From the NCBI GenBank assembly GCA_030435675.1, contig CM059625.1, positions 5,456,001 to 5,520,000 of the forward strand: a DNA stretch of 64,000 bases, given 5' to 3'. The DNA comes from Steinernema hermaphroditum (taxonomy: Eukaryota; Nematoda; Chromadorea; Rhabditida; Steinernematidae). This document shows, piece after piece, positions 44,901-57,270 of this stretch. The stretch's first letter is position 1. Each line of letters begins with the position of its first letter. A program made the translations under genes and the position numbers. Below the pieces are notes generated by a model. That model did no database searches. It was not told where the DNA came from and saw only the letters and a list, made by a program, of their open reading frames with translations.

Positions 44901-47900
44901 ATCGTGGCGATCTGTTCCCTTAGCCGAGTGATGATGTCGCGCCTACAAAGAAGCGTGTAATAAGCAATCCTGTACAGAGATGCTTACGATTCACTGAGAG
45001 CAGCGTGGGCTCCTTCCACTTGGCTTTGAAGTTGATTACGCTCCAAAAGGGAGAACTGAAAGTTGTTCATTAGTTGTTGATAAATATTCCTCAATCTATG
45101 TCCTTACTCCTCTTATGAGGGGTATCGGATTAAAGACAGACCAATACTTACTTGATCTTTGTCTTTAAGGGAGTCTTCAATCTTCGCAGTCAGAGTTTTG
45201 AACGTTGCTAGCTCTCTGTCTTTTGCTTCGAGTTTCATGTTAGCATCTGAAGAATATCTCTTTGAAATCTGTCACGAATAAGGAAACACACCATCCAGTT
45301 TCTCTTCGAGTTCACGAACTTGCGTTTCTAAATAGTCATTTCGGTTGATCACTTGCTGGTTAGCCTTTTTGTCACCGGATTCTGAAAATGCGTCTTTCAG
45401 TGGGGTTTCTGTTCATGTTCTCATACCTTTGTCGAAACCAATAAACTGCTTTTCCAAAGTGGAAACCTTAGCCTTGAAGGCGTCGTTCTCGTTCTGGAGG
45501 AGAGACATTTCTTGTTCGGCCTTCTTTTTGGCTAGCTTCAAGAGTTCGACCTCTTGAGCGTACTTTTGCCGTTCGAGCTGAATAGAACACGTCTAGAGGT
45601 CGAAAGCTAAACGATATCTTACTTCACGGTCATTCATAGAGCGCTTGACGTCGTCGTTCATCTGAGAAAGCAATGTCTTCAAGTTGTCGCGTTCCACAGT
45701 CAGGGCATCCATTTGAGTACCTACTCGAAGAGTGCGTTCGTCGTCGACAAACTTCAATCGGTTGTCCAACTGAAATTACTGTGGTAAGATATGGTGCAAT
45801 TGGATGACAAAGTTCCCGTGCCACTTTGCCGGAGATTCATAAATCCGTTTATACCTGGCTTAGGGTCCGTGCAATGTTTTCGCTCATGCTCTGTGAATGC
45901 CTGAGAACTTGGAGTTCAGTTTCGACCCTTTGCAGGGCTCTACGTTCTTTCTCCACTTCCGTTTGCAGAATTTGAACGCTTGTCCTGCAAACAGTTAAGA
46001 TTAAGATGTATGCTTTATGTTTTAGATGCTTATGAAAAGGTTAACTTGACTAAACTACCATTTTCTGTGTACAACCATTCACAATTACTTACTTGTGACG
46101 AGCGATTTCTTCGTGAGCGATCATCAAAGATTTTGTCACTTGTTCTACTCTCTGGTCGGCCAGCTTCTTGTCCGTATTCGCCTTCTCGAGGCGCTGGCGC
46201 ATCATCAACATATCCTTGTCAACTTGCAGGATCTGCTTGCTGGCAGCCTGTGCGTTGCACTGAATCGAGGCGACGTCGCTGTCCAACTTGGCCTTGACGG
46301 CACGGAGTTCTCCGATCAGCTGAATTTGCTGTTCGATGCGCTGCTCGTATACCCTGAGATGTTAAAAGTAAGCGTGGGGTCGGTGATCACTTTCTTACTC
46401 ATCAGCTTTGGTCCTTTCTTGGCGATAGATTTCAAAGCGTTCGCGCAGGGACTCATAGGCAGCTGACAGCTTTTCTTTTTCGGCGCGCAGTTCTTGCATC
46501 TCGATGCTGTTCAAAGGGGAGGTGGCGTGAGCGTGTCCAATTGCAGCCTGCTCTGCCAATGTCTTGTAGGAGATGACCTGTTCCTGAAGCTGCTGAATGT
46601 TCAGGCCCATCAAACGCATCTGCTCCTCGTTTTCACGGATTTTCGCTTCGTATCGCTTGGTGACTTCGAGGTTCTTTTGAGCCCTGAATGATTAAGAAGT
46701 GAACATTGCCATCTCGGATGAATGCCATACTCATCGTTACGAGCGTTTTCTATGGCGTCCTCGAGTTTTTTGTCGGTTACACGCAGTCTCTCACGAAGGC
46801 TCACATTCATTTCGTGCAGTTCTTCGATGTTACGGAAGAGAAGGTCGTCTTGCATGTCGTTATCGTTTTCATTATCCGTAGCTTCGGGGTTTTGACCCTT
46901 TTCGATTAGATATGTAAGGAATTTAACCTAAACAAGGACCGTACATCAGCACCTGCGGGTATTCGAAATTACCCTCTTCTTATGCTCTTCGTGAGCAATC
47001 TGGACACTCTCGAGTCTTCCTTTCGTGAAGTTCAACTCGCGTTGGATTTCCGTCTTTTGATGCTCGATGAGATCGCGCTCATCGCGAACAGCGGCGAGAT
47101 GGTGGTCCAGGTCTGAGCAGGTCTCCTCGAGACGCTTGTACGACTCTCGTTCCTCCATGAATTTGGGAATCTTCTCTTCAAACTCTTGTACAATCTCCTT
47201 GATGTAGTTGTCGAGCCGTTTGTTCTCTTCTGTGAGCTGCTCGATTTTGTTGAGGGCCTTCGTGTGCTCGTGATAGATGGCCGTCAGAGAAACCTTTCCG
47301 CGAATCAGACGGGCAGCCTCGGCGGCCGAAGGCGACAGTTCGGCAATATCGCGCTCAGATACTAAATAATGAGGACCATGCGATGAATATCAGAATAAAG
47401 TGATACCTTGTTGGCAGTTGACTTTTAGCAATTCATTCGCTTTCTCCAGCTCTGTTTGAAGCTCTTTGATATTCTTTTCTGAAATACTTTTATGCATTTC
47501 TATTATACGTAACTGTGCATACCTTTCTCTTCAATGAGCTTTTCGAATTCAGCTCTTTGGGCATTCATATCTTCCTGCGAGGACATAAGGGCATTTTTGC
47601 ATTCGTTGATGAGCGACTCGTTTTTGTTGTTCTCCTCACGAAGCAGAATGTTCTCCTTGGACGCTTCCTCTTCTTGCTCGCGGAGACTGTTGATGATGCG
47701 ATCCTTGGCTTGGATTTCAAGATCGAAGTCAGTCAAGTATCGGGAGCGTTCATCGTACGCCTCCTTCAGTTTGTCGTTCAACTCAGAAACATCCTTTCGC
47801 AGGCTTTCGATGCTCTCTTGGGAAGACTCCTCTCTGGCCAACGCATCGTTGCGTTCGTCGATCAGAAGCGCTTTTTCGGCTTCGTACCTGGCTTCCATGG

Positions 47901-48760
47901 ATCCCTAAGATAGGAAAATTATAGAAGGCAAAGAAGAAAATTATGATGTCAATCAGAAAAATAGTAGCATCCCAAAGAGTCTTATGTGGGGGACTTGGAT
48001 GAAAACATACAAGCTGTATCCTCAACGTAGCGACAGTGTTGTCTCGCTCGGTAATCTCCTTTGTGTACCAGCTCTTGCTGTTGAGCAAAATTTCCTTCTC
48101 CGTCTTCCATCGATCTTTTTCGTACTAGAATATTGACATGTTTTGTGAGCTTATTACTGATGCTTCATCTACCTCAATGGACTGTTTTGCCTGCTGGAAC
48201 TGGTCGATCTCCAACTGAAGTTTACACTTCTCAGCGAGTCGCTCTTTCAAAGCTCGCTTCGTCGTGTCCAGTTCGTCGGCGATGTACTTCTTTTCAAGCG
48301 TCAGACGCTCGACCTGGCCTTCGAAGAGTGTGGCTCGATTAGTCAGTAAGGCCACCTTCTCTTCGGCGGCATTCTTTCGGGCCATGAGGTCGTCCCGAAT
48401 ACCTTCCGCTTCATGCAGAATGCGGATGCGATCTGTTCTGTCTTTCTCTGCAAACGTTCACTTGTGTTCTACATGCTATTATGGAGAATGTTGCCTACCC
48501 ACAGCGGCGATGTTGCTTTTTAGAATTCCATTCTCAACTGCCAGATCTTTGGCGGAGCGTTCAATCTCTGCCATACGCTCATTGTTGTCAAAAAGCTCTT
48601 GCTCTAAAAAGCCATCTTTCGCCTTATAGATCCTTCGGTCTACTAGCTTACGCAAAACGGCAATGCCCTTTTGGAGATCAGTGCGTTGAGTAGCATCCTT
48701 GTCGATGTTGTTGGCCAAGTTGGCGGCAGGTGGATTCTGGCTGCCGCTCGACTCGTCCAT
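41917..48760 (-). CDS. npp-21: TPR/Megator-type nuclear-pore basket protein
   Basis: Very long coiled-coil protein, likely the nuclear-basket nucleoporin TPR (C. elegans NPP-21). More than 20 exons run from the start at 48760 (MDESSGSQNPPAANLANN) to the stop at 41917. From about 48700 to 43400 nearly every exon encodes heptad-repeat helix, with Glu/Gln/Lys/Leu-rich segments such as LVDRRIYKAKDGFLEQELFDNN, EDNVAQLTQALNNTNK and EELHEMNVSLRERLR. The C-terminal part (about 43450-41917) changes to Ser/Thr/Pro-rich, then strongly acidic sequence (VDDEEHDEDEVVVLEP, VLDSSDDEDFARGMGD), and ends SSPSRRQ. This order, a coiled-coil rod followed by an acidic unstructured tail, is that of TPR. Long myosin- or golgin-like proteins are the alternative; the acidic tail argues against them. 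Exon borders were not all resolved. Confidence 0.75.
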
Positions 48761-49843
48761 GTTCGAACAAATCTGGCTTAAAGGAAGTCGCATTACAGGA
48801 GGCACAGTGTGTAGCCGCGTGAAAAAATAATTGATTGGCCGTCGTATTTCGCGCGCGGGAACAGACGTCAATTTCGAAAATGCGTCTAAGGCCAGTCGGC
48901 GCCACAAACAGCGGTCGTCCGTATCATGAATATCAAGAACATAACGATGCTTTTCCGTAAAAAAACAATGCTAATTGACAATTAGCCATGTGCCAATATC
49001 CATTTGCACTGCTACACTTTGAGTCAACCTTATTCTCTTTTCAAAGCACGCTCGTGAATATTTCCATTTGAGACGCCGTCGTCAGCCACTCTAACGTTCG
49101 TTGGCTCTAGCTTCGTCGGCAGTGTTCCTCCTTTGTAATATGTTTGCGCGTCGTAGAGAACGCTGGCAGCGACAATATCTTCATGGCTCAAGCAAAACGA
49201 GAGATTGATGAGTGTGTAAGATTGCGGATAAAGAATAAAAGACGCTAGATACGTAGAACGCCTATTCGTGGCTCGATCTCAGTGAAAAGGAAAGGATGAT
49301 GAGCGGGACATGGGTGGAAGATAAGGCGTGGTGCGATGGCCAGGACACCGACAATGCCGCGCAGCGCTACGCACCTCAACGCCGATGCCGTTGTGCGATT
49401 TGTACACAGAGCGATGCGCGTGTCAGGAGTGCTTTGGGGTAGAGACGGCTTTGGCAAAGTTTATAGCTGTACTTTGTGGCGCCACCTGCCGTGCTGCGCT
49501 GCGATGTCTCTATTTGAAACGTGATTAAGCAATACAGTGCATAGCGACTTGCATTCAAACACAAATATAGACATATTTGAAAGACATTGAAAGACCGCTC
49601 AAACAACAGAGGTTTCTCTGATAGGGGTAGTTTGATGCGGCAGATACCAAACCCTTATCATCGTTATACTATGGAAAGCTTGTGATGCATTTTACGTTGT
49701 TAAGCGCATTGGAAGTTACGCTTCTGACTTGGTGTAGATCCACTGTTCACTGCATGAAATAGAGTGCAACTGCATGGCTAGGCCATAGCTATGTTTGTAA
49801 TGGACGAACATTGATGAAATTCTGATTTTATTTCAGTGTCCGC
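48761..49843. other. intergenic between the TPR-like gene and lysozyme 1
   Basis: About 1.1 kb without a supported gene. Overlapping 60-70-codon frames on both strands at 49245-49606 are mutual shadows. The first 200 bases are the probable TPR promoter. Confidence 0.5.
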
Positions 49844-50623
49844 CTAATACCACGAAATATCAACATTGATTCCACAGCCTGTCCTAATATTTCCGGCGTA
49901 TTGATGGATCTGGGGCTTGCTCCATCCACCGAACGAGTGGAAACCGGTGAAGTCCTCATGGCCATTGTAGTCTCCCCACCAGAGAGGCAGATTCGACACC
50001 TCGTTCCAGGTGGAGCCAACAATGGCCTGCCAGTTCACGTAGCTCGAGTAGATTCCGATCGTGACTCCCATATCCTAAAAGGCGTTTAGCACAACGCGGA
50101 TAGGAGAGTGATTTACCTGAGCCTTGGCGACCATCTCTTTCACGAAAGCGCGATTGTTGACATGGCTGGCGGGCCAGGCGTGGATTTCCACATCGAGCCA
50201 GAGTGTTCCGACCTGAACACCTTCAGTGCGCATCCTGTTGACGGCCTTCTCGATTTGGGAAGAAGCCGATCCACAAGTTGTTTTCAAGCAAGGGAAGAAA
50301 TAGCCATCGACCTGCTGCATTCCAGCTGAACTCCTCGTATGATAGCTCCGAGTTTCAACGGAGGTCCTTACCAGCATGGGCGTTCTTGATGTTGCGCATT
50401 CCTCCGAGGTCGACATGTCCGAGACTCGTGAAGACGCGGCCGATGAAGAAGCTGTAGCCTTCATTTTGAAGGCACTTGAAGCCGTTCACAGAGATGGCCT
50501 GGATGGCATCGATACCCTTGGTAGCAAGGATGGGCTGGAAGGCGACGGCAACAAAGGCCAAAACGAACCTAAAGCAAACTGCTAGTAATTAACATTTGAG
50601 ATGATCACTTACAGACTCTTCAT
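49844..50623 (-). CDS. LYS-type (GH25-like) lysozyme, copy 1
   Basis: Secreted lysozyme of the nematode/protist LYS family, which takes part in digestion of and defence against bacteria in the intestine. The first exon is tiny (50613-50623, MKSL split), followed by the rest of the signal peptide FVLAFVAVAFQPILA. The GH25-like fold is recognised by IDAIQAISVNGFKCLQNEGYSFFIGR, QVDGYFFPCLKTTC, the catalytic-type D-x-E in LWLDVEIHAWP, then VTIGIYSSYVNWQAIVG, LPLWWGDYNG, and GWSKPQIHQYAG near the end. The mature part has the usual few cysteines, and the C-terminus is GCGINVDISWY. The length is about 218 residues, normal for the family. It forms a tandem pair with the gene at 51153-51934. Confidence 0.92.
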
Positions 50624-51152
50624 GACGAAAGAACTGTCTGCCTAATGTTTGAATGAGGTCCTTTTAAGTGTACTTACGTGCCTTATCTCCGACAAAGACG
50701 GATTGGGAGATAAGTATGCAAACGCTTATTCCCTTTCATTTGAGGAATATTGCACGTTATGAGTTTCACGAAATTTAGAATGGAATACATTTGGTCGAAG
50801 TACATTCACTGGACCGCTGGCAAACGTGACCTTGACGAGAGTAGGTTCAGCATACAGTTTTAGCGGAATTTACATGTTCTTATCAGTTAAACGGCAGGCA
50901 CAGAACACATTTTACTTCCGTGAGTGGCATCGGCAATCACACACGTGACGCAAACAGTGCAATGATTATGCAAGAAACTGTCAGACAGTTGAATAGACGA
51001 CGAAAGGCAAGATTCATAGAAGAGCTAAGGATTGTTGTATAGAGATCTTCCCCCAAAACACTATACACGTGTGTCAAACTCTGGATTGGAATCTGGATTG
51101 AAAAAACACGAATAAACTTTATGATAGTAATGGACATAAAACCTAAAGGTAC
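50624..51152 (-). other. intergenic between the two lysozyme genes
   Basis: Probable promoter of lysozyme copy 1 and 3' UTR of copy 2. A cytotypic GATA-like agataag motif (about 50709-50715, inverted cttatct at 50682-50688) fits intestinal GATA-factor control, an inference from the family's known expression. Confidence 0.4.
50680..50717. promoter_or_regulatory. paired GATA-type motifs upstream of lysozyme 1
   Basis: The two strands carry ccttatctcc and gagataagt within 35 bases, about 60-90 bases upstream of the start codon. Intestinal GATA factors (ELT-2 type) bind TTATC/AGATAA in nematode intestinal promoters. The site is seen in the sequence; binding is inferred. Confidence 0.45.
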
Positions 51153-51934
51153 TCAGTACCAGTTCTGATCCATGTCGATACCGCATCCGCCCTGGACATC
51201 TCCACTGTACTGATGAATGGCCGGCTTCGACCAGCCTCCGAACGACGAGAATCCGTCGTAGTTCTGGTGCCCATTGTAGCGGGCCCACCACAGAGGAAGG
51301 CGACTGAATTCGCTCCAGGTGGCGCCCACGATCGACTGCCAGTTGTTGTAGTTGGTGTAGATTCCGAGCTTGACGCCACGGCTCTGAAGGGTACGTTGAG
51401 AAAGTCAGTATGGATACGAATGATGTTACCTCGCCAGCCTGTACCATTTCGCGGACCACTTGGCGATTGTGTTCGTGATTGGCAGGCCAGTCGAACACTT
51501 CGATATCCAGCCAGAGCATGCCGAATTGTGCTCCTTCTGCACGCAGTTTATCAATAGTGGCCAGAACCTGAAAGCAACGCATTTTCATATGCCGGAGGAT
51601 TATGTCATTCGTACTTGATTTCCGGGGGCAGCGCAATGCGAAGCTAGACAAGGAAAGATGTAGGCGTCGACGTAGATCCATCCGGCAGCGCGTGCATTCT
51701 TGATGTTCTGGATGCCGGTGTAGTCGTACTCACCGTTGCTCCTCCACGCACGACCAAGGAAGAATCTGTATCCATCGTTGTGGAGGCAGTTGAATCCCGA
51801 TACTGAGATCGAATCCGTCGAGTCGAGGCCGATGGTGGCCAAGGATGTCGCGACGAATCCAAAAAGACAAGCAAGCGAAAGGCTGAAGGGCTACCATGGC
51901 ATCTATCCAAGAGAAAAAGCACTTACAGTTTCAT
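51153..51934 (-). CDS. LYS-type (GH25-like) lysozyme, copy 2
   Basis: Paralogue of the neighbouring lysozyme. The first exon encodes only MKL; after the first intron the signal peptide continues [15 protein letters not shown]. Conserved parts are [40 protein letters not shown], the D-x-E in [38 protein letters not shown] and [13 protein letters not shown], ending GIDMDQNWY. Exons run 51934 to 51153 with four or five introns. Both copies place a tiny first exon in the same position, which shows the duplication kept the gene structure. Expected site of action: gut lumen. Confidence 0.92.
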
Positions 51935-53516
51935 GGTTCTTGATGCCAGTGACGTTTATACTCTCCAGGACATCCTTTTATAGTCGTATTTTATCTTTCC
52001 CTGATCAACATTAATGAACTTTTGTATGTGCAGAGGTGTGCTTTGATGTCATGTGCATTGATGTAGTGGGCCTATTTCAACGCACATTGGTTGAATTCAC
52101 GTTAAACATGCGCTTTCCAAGTGGAAATTTTGTGATTGAGCTAGTGAAGGTGTCGTTTCGACATCCGCATGCTGAATAAGGACACGCGATAAGTTGGACA
52201 GTGCAAACTCTGATCACTGATCAGGGCTGTCTTATCACCAAAGGACATATGATCAGATTCCAGTGGAGTACGATTTCCTAGCGCACAGTGCATATTTTCC
52301 GAACGAAACAGGCTAAACTGCAATCTCGCAAGCCCCATAGCCAATACGATGGCCAGCGGACACTTCAGGCGCTTTAAGAACGCACCTCTCCATAACGCAC
52401 ACTCCTATGCCATTGAAGGCTCCGAAAAGGTCACCCCTCTAGGAATTGAACTACGGTGGAAGAAAGGAAGGCTAAACTGCATCATAGGAGCCCTTCCACA
52501 AATGGCAACTAAGTTTGTAGTGAGCAGCGATATACGTGAACGCTTCTCGGGTATCTGAAACGCAATAAATGATACGGAAGACTCTGCTGTTCTTGTTTGA
52601 GGAGTGCTTCATTCAGAACTGTTTAAAACAACGATGTCCATAAAAATCAGGCCGTGGACAGTCACATAGCTTTGAAGCAATTGCACTGTGGACCCAGTAG
52701 CATAATGCAATTGGCTAAACTGCAACATAGGATTAATACGGAGCCCTTCTTGTGAAATCCCTTATATATAAATGGAGAACCAACGGGTCCGTTGGTCTGT
52801 TTGTGTGTGTGTGTTTTTCCGTGAGCACGGGGAAAACACCCACACAAAATAAGCACCCCGAGGGGAACCGAACCCGGCACCGCCCGCTTACTCCGATTGG
52901 TACAGATGGCAGGGCCAAACACATATGACAGAGTTAGTCTTAGTCACAAGACACCATACACGGTCTTCCCTGCGTGACGCACTTAGCTCAGTCATCACCA
53001 CACTTCCATAGGTGCATGAAAAGGGTGCACTTGCTGAAACACGGAGTTTTACGTTTACGTGGTTAGAATACCTATTCAGTTTTCACAATTACACCTTGTT
53101 CCTAGCACCTCACCTCGCACCCCAAAATATTTGTTCTACTGCCAATGAGGGCTGCGAATGCCACATGCCTACACCTCGACAATTGCATTTTCAGTATTCG
53201 TAAAAAACGAATGCTCAGATCGATGCGGCTCATCTTTAACCCTTCCGTAGTATTATTTGCATTGTGTGATGTGTAGCGACAAGAGCTGCGTACTCACAAG
53301 TAAGCACTTCTCAGAGGCTCTTTTTTTCACGCGCCATTTCCAGTGTCTTGTCTGTTTGTAGACGTAACAGGTTCGTTTTGGTGCGATTTTCAAATATCTG
53401 AACGGTGTAATGCGATGCGTCCTCCGGATAGCATTGGAACTTGCTCAATTAAGAGATTTCTTCCAGTTCATATGAGTCAATTAAGAATCACCGCTGTTTT
53501 CTATTAGCCGTCCAGC
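51935..53516. other. intergenic with a SINE-like repeat
   Basis: The lysozyme 2 promoter on the left and the HIRA 5' region on the right. No supported gene; the frame at 52349-52558 (+) has no motif. A tRNA-like repeat occupies about 52790-52926 (listed). A TTTTCTATTAG acceptor lies nine bases before the HIRA start. Confidence 0.5.
52785..52926 (-). repeat. tRNA-derived SINE-like repeat, copy 2
   Basis: Inverted copy of the element at 29325-29475. The B-box-like gggttcggttccc is read on the minus strand at 52862-52875, followed by the same tattttgtgtgggtgttttc and cacacac tract. The part upstream of the B box differs more, but a tttggccctgc segment sits where the A box should be. Confidence 0.7.
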
Positions 53517-56500
53517 ATGAAGTTGCGCTACTATCCTACTGTGTCACACCATGAAGGTGCCATTTACTCTGTTGATTTCCACCCTGGCGGGGAAAAGCTA
53601 ATCACATGCGGCCAAAGAGGAAGGAAGGGAGATGGAACCGTTATGGTGTGGAGCTTGAAGAATCTCTATGGAGGATTCCAAAGAATCGTACTGGCTGAAA
53701 TCATGCATCAAAGTAAGTTCGACTATCCAAATATAGTTTTTGACAGCAGATCGATTCTTGTGATGGCGTCAAGACCAATTTGAGCAACTTAGAATCTGCC
53801 TTCCTATTTTTGATAACAGAGACTGATGGTGTCTTTTCAGAAATCCTCAACTGCGTCAGATGGTCGAAGATCGACAACGGGCAGTATTTCGCCTGTGGCG
53901 GGGATGACGCAGAGGTTTTCGTTTATCACTATGAAGGCCGCATCAAAAGTGGCGGTACGCTGGGAGCGTCGCCATATCTGTGCACTGAGAATGAACGATA
54001 CAAATGTGTTCATCGGCTGATAGGCCACAGCATGGATGTCTTACATTTGGAGTGGTCACATGACGGCCGCTTTCTCGCCAGCTCTTCTGTAGACGGCACT
54101 GTTATCATCTGGGACGCAACTAATTTGCCAAGTAAGGTTGCCAGTGGAAATTCGATTGTGAGATCTGTTCATTTTCAGCAAAACTTGTCGTACTGGACGA
54201 GAAACGAGGTGGACACACTGAGAGCGTCAAAGGCATCAGTTTCGATCCTGTTGGAAAGTTCTTTCTTTCACAATCAGCGGATAAAACGCTGAAAGTTTGG
54301 ACTGCCGATGACTGGAAATGCGTAACAACCGTCAAGAAGCCATTTGAAGGGGTCAGATGAGGCAAAAGAACTAAAAACGATGACTATCCATTCTGTTTTC
54401 AGAGTGGTACTTCAACGATGTTTTTGAGACAAGACTGGTCTCCTGACGGATCCTATATCGTCGCTCCTGGCGCCACGAACAACGGCGGTCCGACATCGCA
54501 GATCATCGGACGCAACGGCTGGACAGTCGAGCGAGACCTAGTTGGACATCGGAAGACAGTCACTTGCGTCCGGGCTTGCCCAAAACTGCTTAAGTACACT
54601 GACCACAAGGGAAAGCTGAGGACTGTAAGCTGCTTTGCAGTTGGCAGCAGCGACAAAGGACTCAGCGTTTGGAGCATTCCTTCGGTCAGTCGTCCGATCG
54701 TGGTCCTCTCCAATTTGTTCAAACATTCAATTATGGACCTGGCATGGTGAGCACGTTTCCAACTCATCCATGACTTTAATATCGTGTGTTCAGGAGCGGT
54801 ACACAGCTAGCTGCCTGCTCCATGGATGGTACTGTTCGTCTTGTAGACTTCAAGGCAAAAGAGCTAGGTCACATGTTTTCAAATGCCGAGATGGGCAAAG
54901 AGTTCCAGCGAATGTACAAGACCGTCCCGCGCCAGTATGTGTTAACGGACGTAACCAATGGCAACGGGTGCAATGGCAGTGCGAAAATAAGTGACCAGCG
55001 AGACACTCATGGAATTATCGACAGCCCTGACATGGTCATCGCTCAGAGGGCAGAAAAAAGAGTTGCTGAACCGGAACCGATGGCGATCTTACCTAAAGAG
55101 CCGGAGAAACAGGTCCCACCTGCACAGCCAGTGAACCAACCTACGACGCAGCAGAATCTGAAGACAAAGTCGGGAAAGAAGAAGGTGAAACCCGTGTTCA
55201 TCGGATCATTTACCGAGAATGAGCCGGATCCAACAAAGGTGGCGACGCCGGCGAAAGCCTCGGCTCCGGTCACAATATTGGCGGATGAAGGAAGTCCGAT
55301 TTTGAAGACATCAACGTAAGTGTTCTTTGAAATGTTGTCAATCAGAAAAACATCAACGAAGACGACTAGTGTGCGTTGAAAACACATCGTCGTTCTCATC
55401 ATTCTGACGGTTCTATCCAGATTATGTTATTTTAATGATCGTAATTATGTACGCTACTTTAACGCTGGCTGTTTAGCGTGAAGAAACGAAAAATCGACGA
55501 TGATGATGACAAGGAGAGGCCGGTTAAAAGGGTTAAGAAACACGAAAAAGAGCTCGTGGATAGCTCGAAGGTGTCCTCCATGGTTTCCGCTATGCTACAG
55601 TTAGCGGCCAAACCTAAACTTCCCCACATCAGTGATAGTGAGACTAAGAAGCTCCGTCCCGTTCCATCGTCTTCTACGCAAGAAGTCAAACAAAACAGTC
55701 ATAAATTCCAAATTCCATTGGTGAAGGCCCAATTATCTTTCAAGGTTCACCAAGTAAGTAATAATTTTCAAACCCTTACATCACGATACCGCTCTAGATG
55801 GATTCATTCTGCCAAGTTTCGACTGTGAATGTAAACAACAACTACAACTTGTTTCAAGAAAGTGAAAATAAGCAAATTGCTGCAAGAGTCGTGGGTGTGG
55901 ACTCCGATTCCAAACATCTCTGGACCTTGTACATACCTGGATCGGTGTCGATCATCGAAGCATCTAATCGCTTCACTATCGTTTCCACTTCGGATGGCAT
56001 TCTCCACATCATATCCACTACGACAGGACGCACACTGCGTGAGTGGTTATTGGACGGAGCAGTAGTGGCTATGAGACTGAACAAGAACTTCGCACTGGTT
56101 GTCACGGCTGTTGGAACGGTCTGGTTGTGGGATTTAACGAAGCCCGCTCTTCTGTTGTGTCAGTCGATGAGCAACATTTTATCTGGCGGTAAAGGAGCCT
56201 TTCGCTCATTCGAGATGTAATGACGTTTATTTTAGATGTCACCATGTCACATGTCCGTCTAACGAACAACGGAATGCCTATAGTCGAGTTTACCAATGGG
56301 AAATCATTCACGTTTTCTAGTGAATTCCGTGTATGGTATGTTTGCTGTGTCGCTTTTAAAGATACTAATCACACCCTTTCAGGACTCTTCTTGCGGACAA
56401 CAACAGTTCAGTTCTAAAAGCTGCATTTCCAGTTGTTCCCCCATCATTGGATGGTGTGTTATCCGAACTCTGTGTAAAATCGATGTAGTTACATCATTTT

Positions 56501-56917
56501 CATATAACGATTGTGACTTCGCTATTTCAGTGACCGCACTCGCATAGCAAAAGTCAGTTCTGACGTCTGCCTTCAAGCCACGGAGACCGAATTCGAGAGG
56601 GCATTGCAAGCTGCCGAATCCTTACAGTCGGTCAACGAATACTGCAATCTAGCTGAGCGCTACGTGCACCACTTGGTTGCCAATGGTAAATTGTCTTGTT
56701 TCCATACGCTCATTCAAAGGGATTAATTCTAGGCAAGACAGAGAAAAGCCGAGAATTTCTCTGCGAGGTCAGAAGTAGTAGCTTGCTCGGCAAGAGATCC
56801 CAATCTATGCTCAAAACGCTCATCTCCATACTGGAAAGAAATCCGGAATTTGACACGGTTCGTCGCTCTTTCAGCAACGGAGGCATAACTAAGGCTTTCG
56901 ATCTCATTTGGTCATAA
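53517..56917 (+). CDS. hira-1: histone chaperone HIRA
   Basis: Replication-independent H3.3-H4 chaperone subunit acting in the nucleus. It begins MKLRYYPTVSHHEGAIYSVDFHPGG at 53517. The N-terminal half is a WD40 propeller: GTVMVWSLKNL, ILNCVRWSKIDNGQYFACGGDDAEVFVY, HLEWSHDGRFLASSSVDGTVIIWD, GISFDPVGKFFLSQSADKTLKVW, DWSPDGSYIVAPGA and SGTQLAACSMDGTVRLVDF. The middle linker contains SGKKKVKPVFIGSF, which fits the ASF1-binding B domain. A basic, charged stretch (KKRKIDDDDDKERPVKRVKKHEKE) looks like a nuclear localisation signal. The C-terminal half is the HIRA domain (RVVGVDSDSKHLWTLYIPGSVSIIEAS, TTTGRTLREWLLDGAVVAMRLNKN, AERYVHHLVAN), ending KAFDLIWS. Exons were joined by frame and motif order. 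AATAAA follows at about 56957. Confidence 0.95.
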
Positions 56918-57270
56918 TGGGGGATTGATACGTGTTAGCCCAGTGATATATTTATGAATAAATGTGGGAACCAAAAAAAAAAAGCAATCTTGTTTCACAA
57001 ACAGAGGACCAACCCAACCCTGATCCACTGAGAGCTTCAGCCTTGTCTTCTATTGTTTCTTTCCATGGAATACCTTGTTTTTGCCTTTGCCTTTCGGCCT
57101 TCCACTTTGCAAGGAATTTCAAAGCTTTTCGAACTGAGGAGAACACATTGCTCCAGTTCCCATCCAATAATTTCGTTTCTATGTAAAGAAACGGGAAATG
57201 ATTTTTTTTCTGCTGTGACAACATTTAATGACTGAGAGGCTATATCTGTACATGCGCACATCACTCAATT

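Noticed and set aside
42348..44923. Long + strand frames opposite the TPR-like gene (for example 44450-44923)
   Set aside because: They are reverse-strand shadows of Glu/Lys-rich coiled-coil codons, which give Leu/Phe-rich open frames.
47515..47913. 132-codon + strand Phe/Leu-rich frame suggesting a membrane protein
   Set aside because: Antisense shadow of a TPR-like coiled-coil exon.
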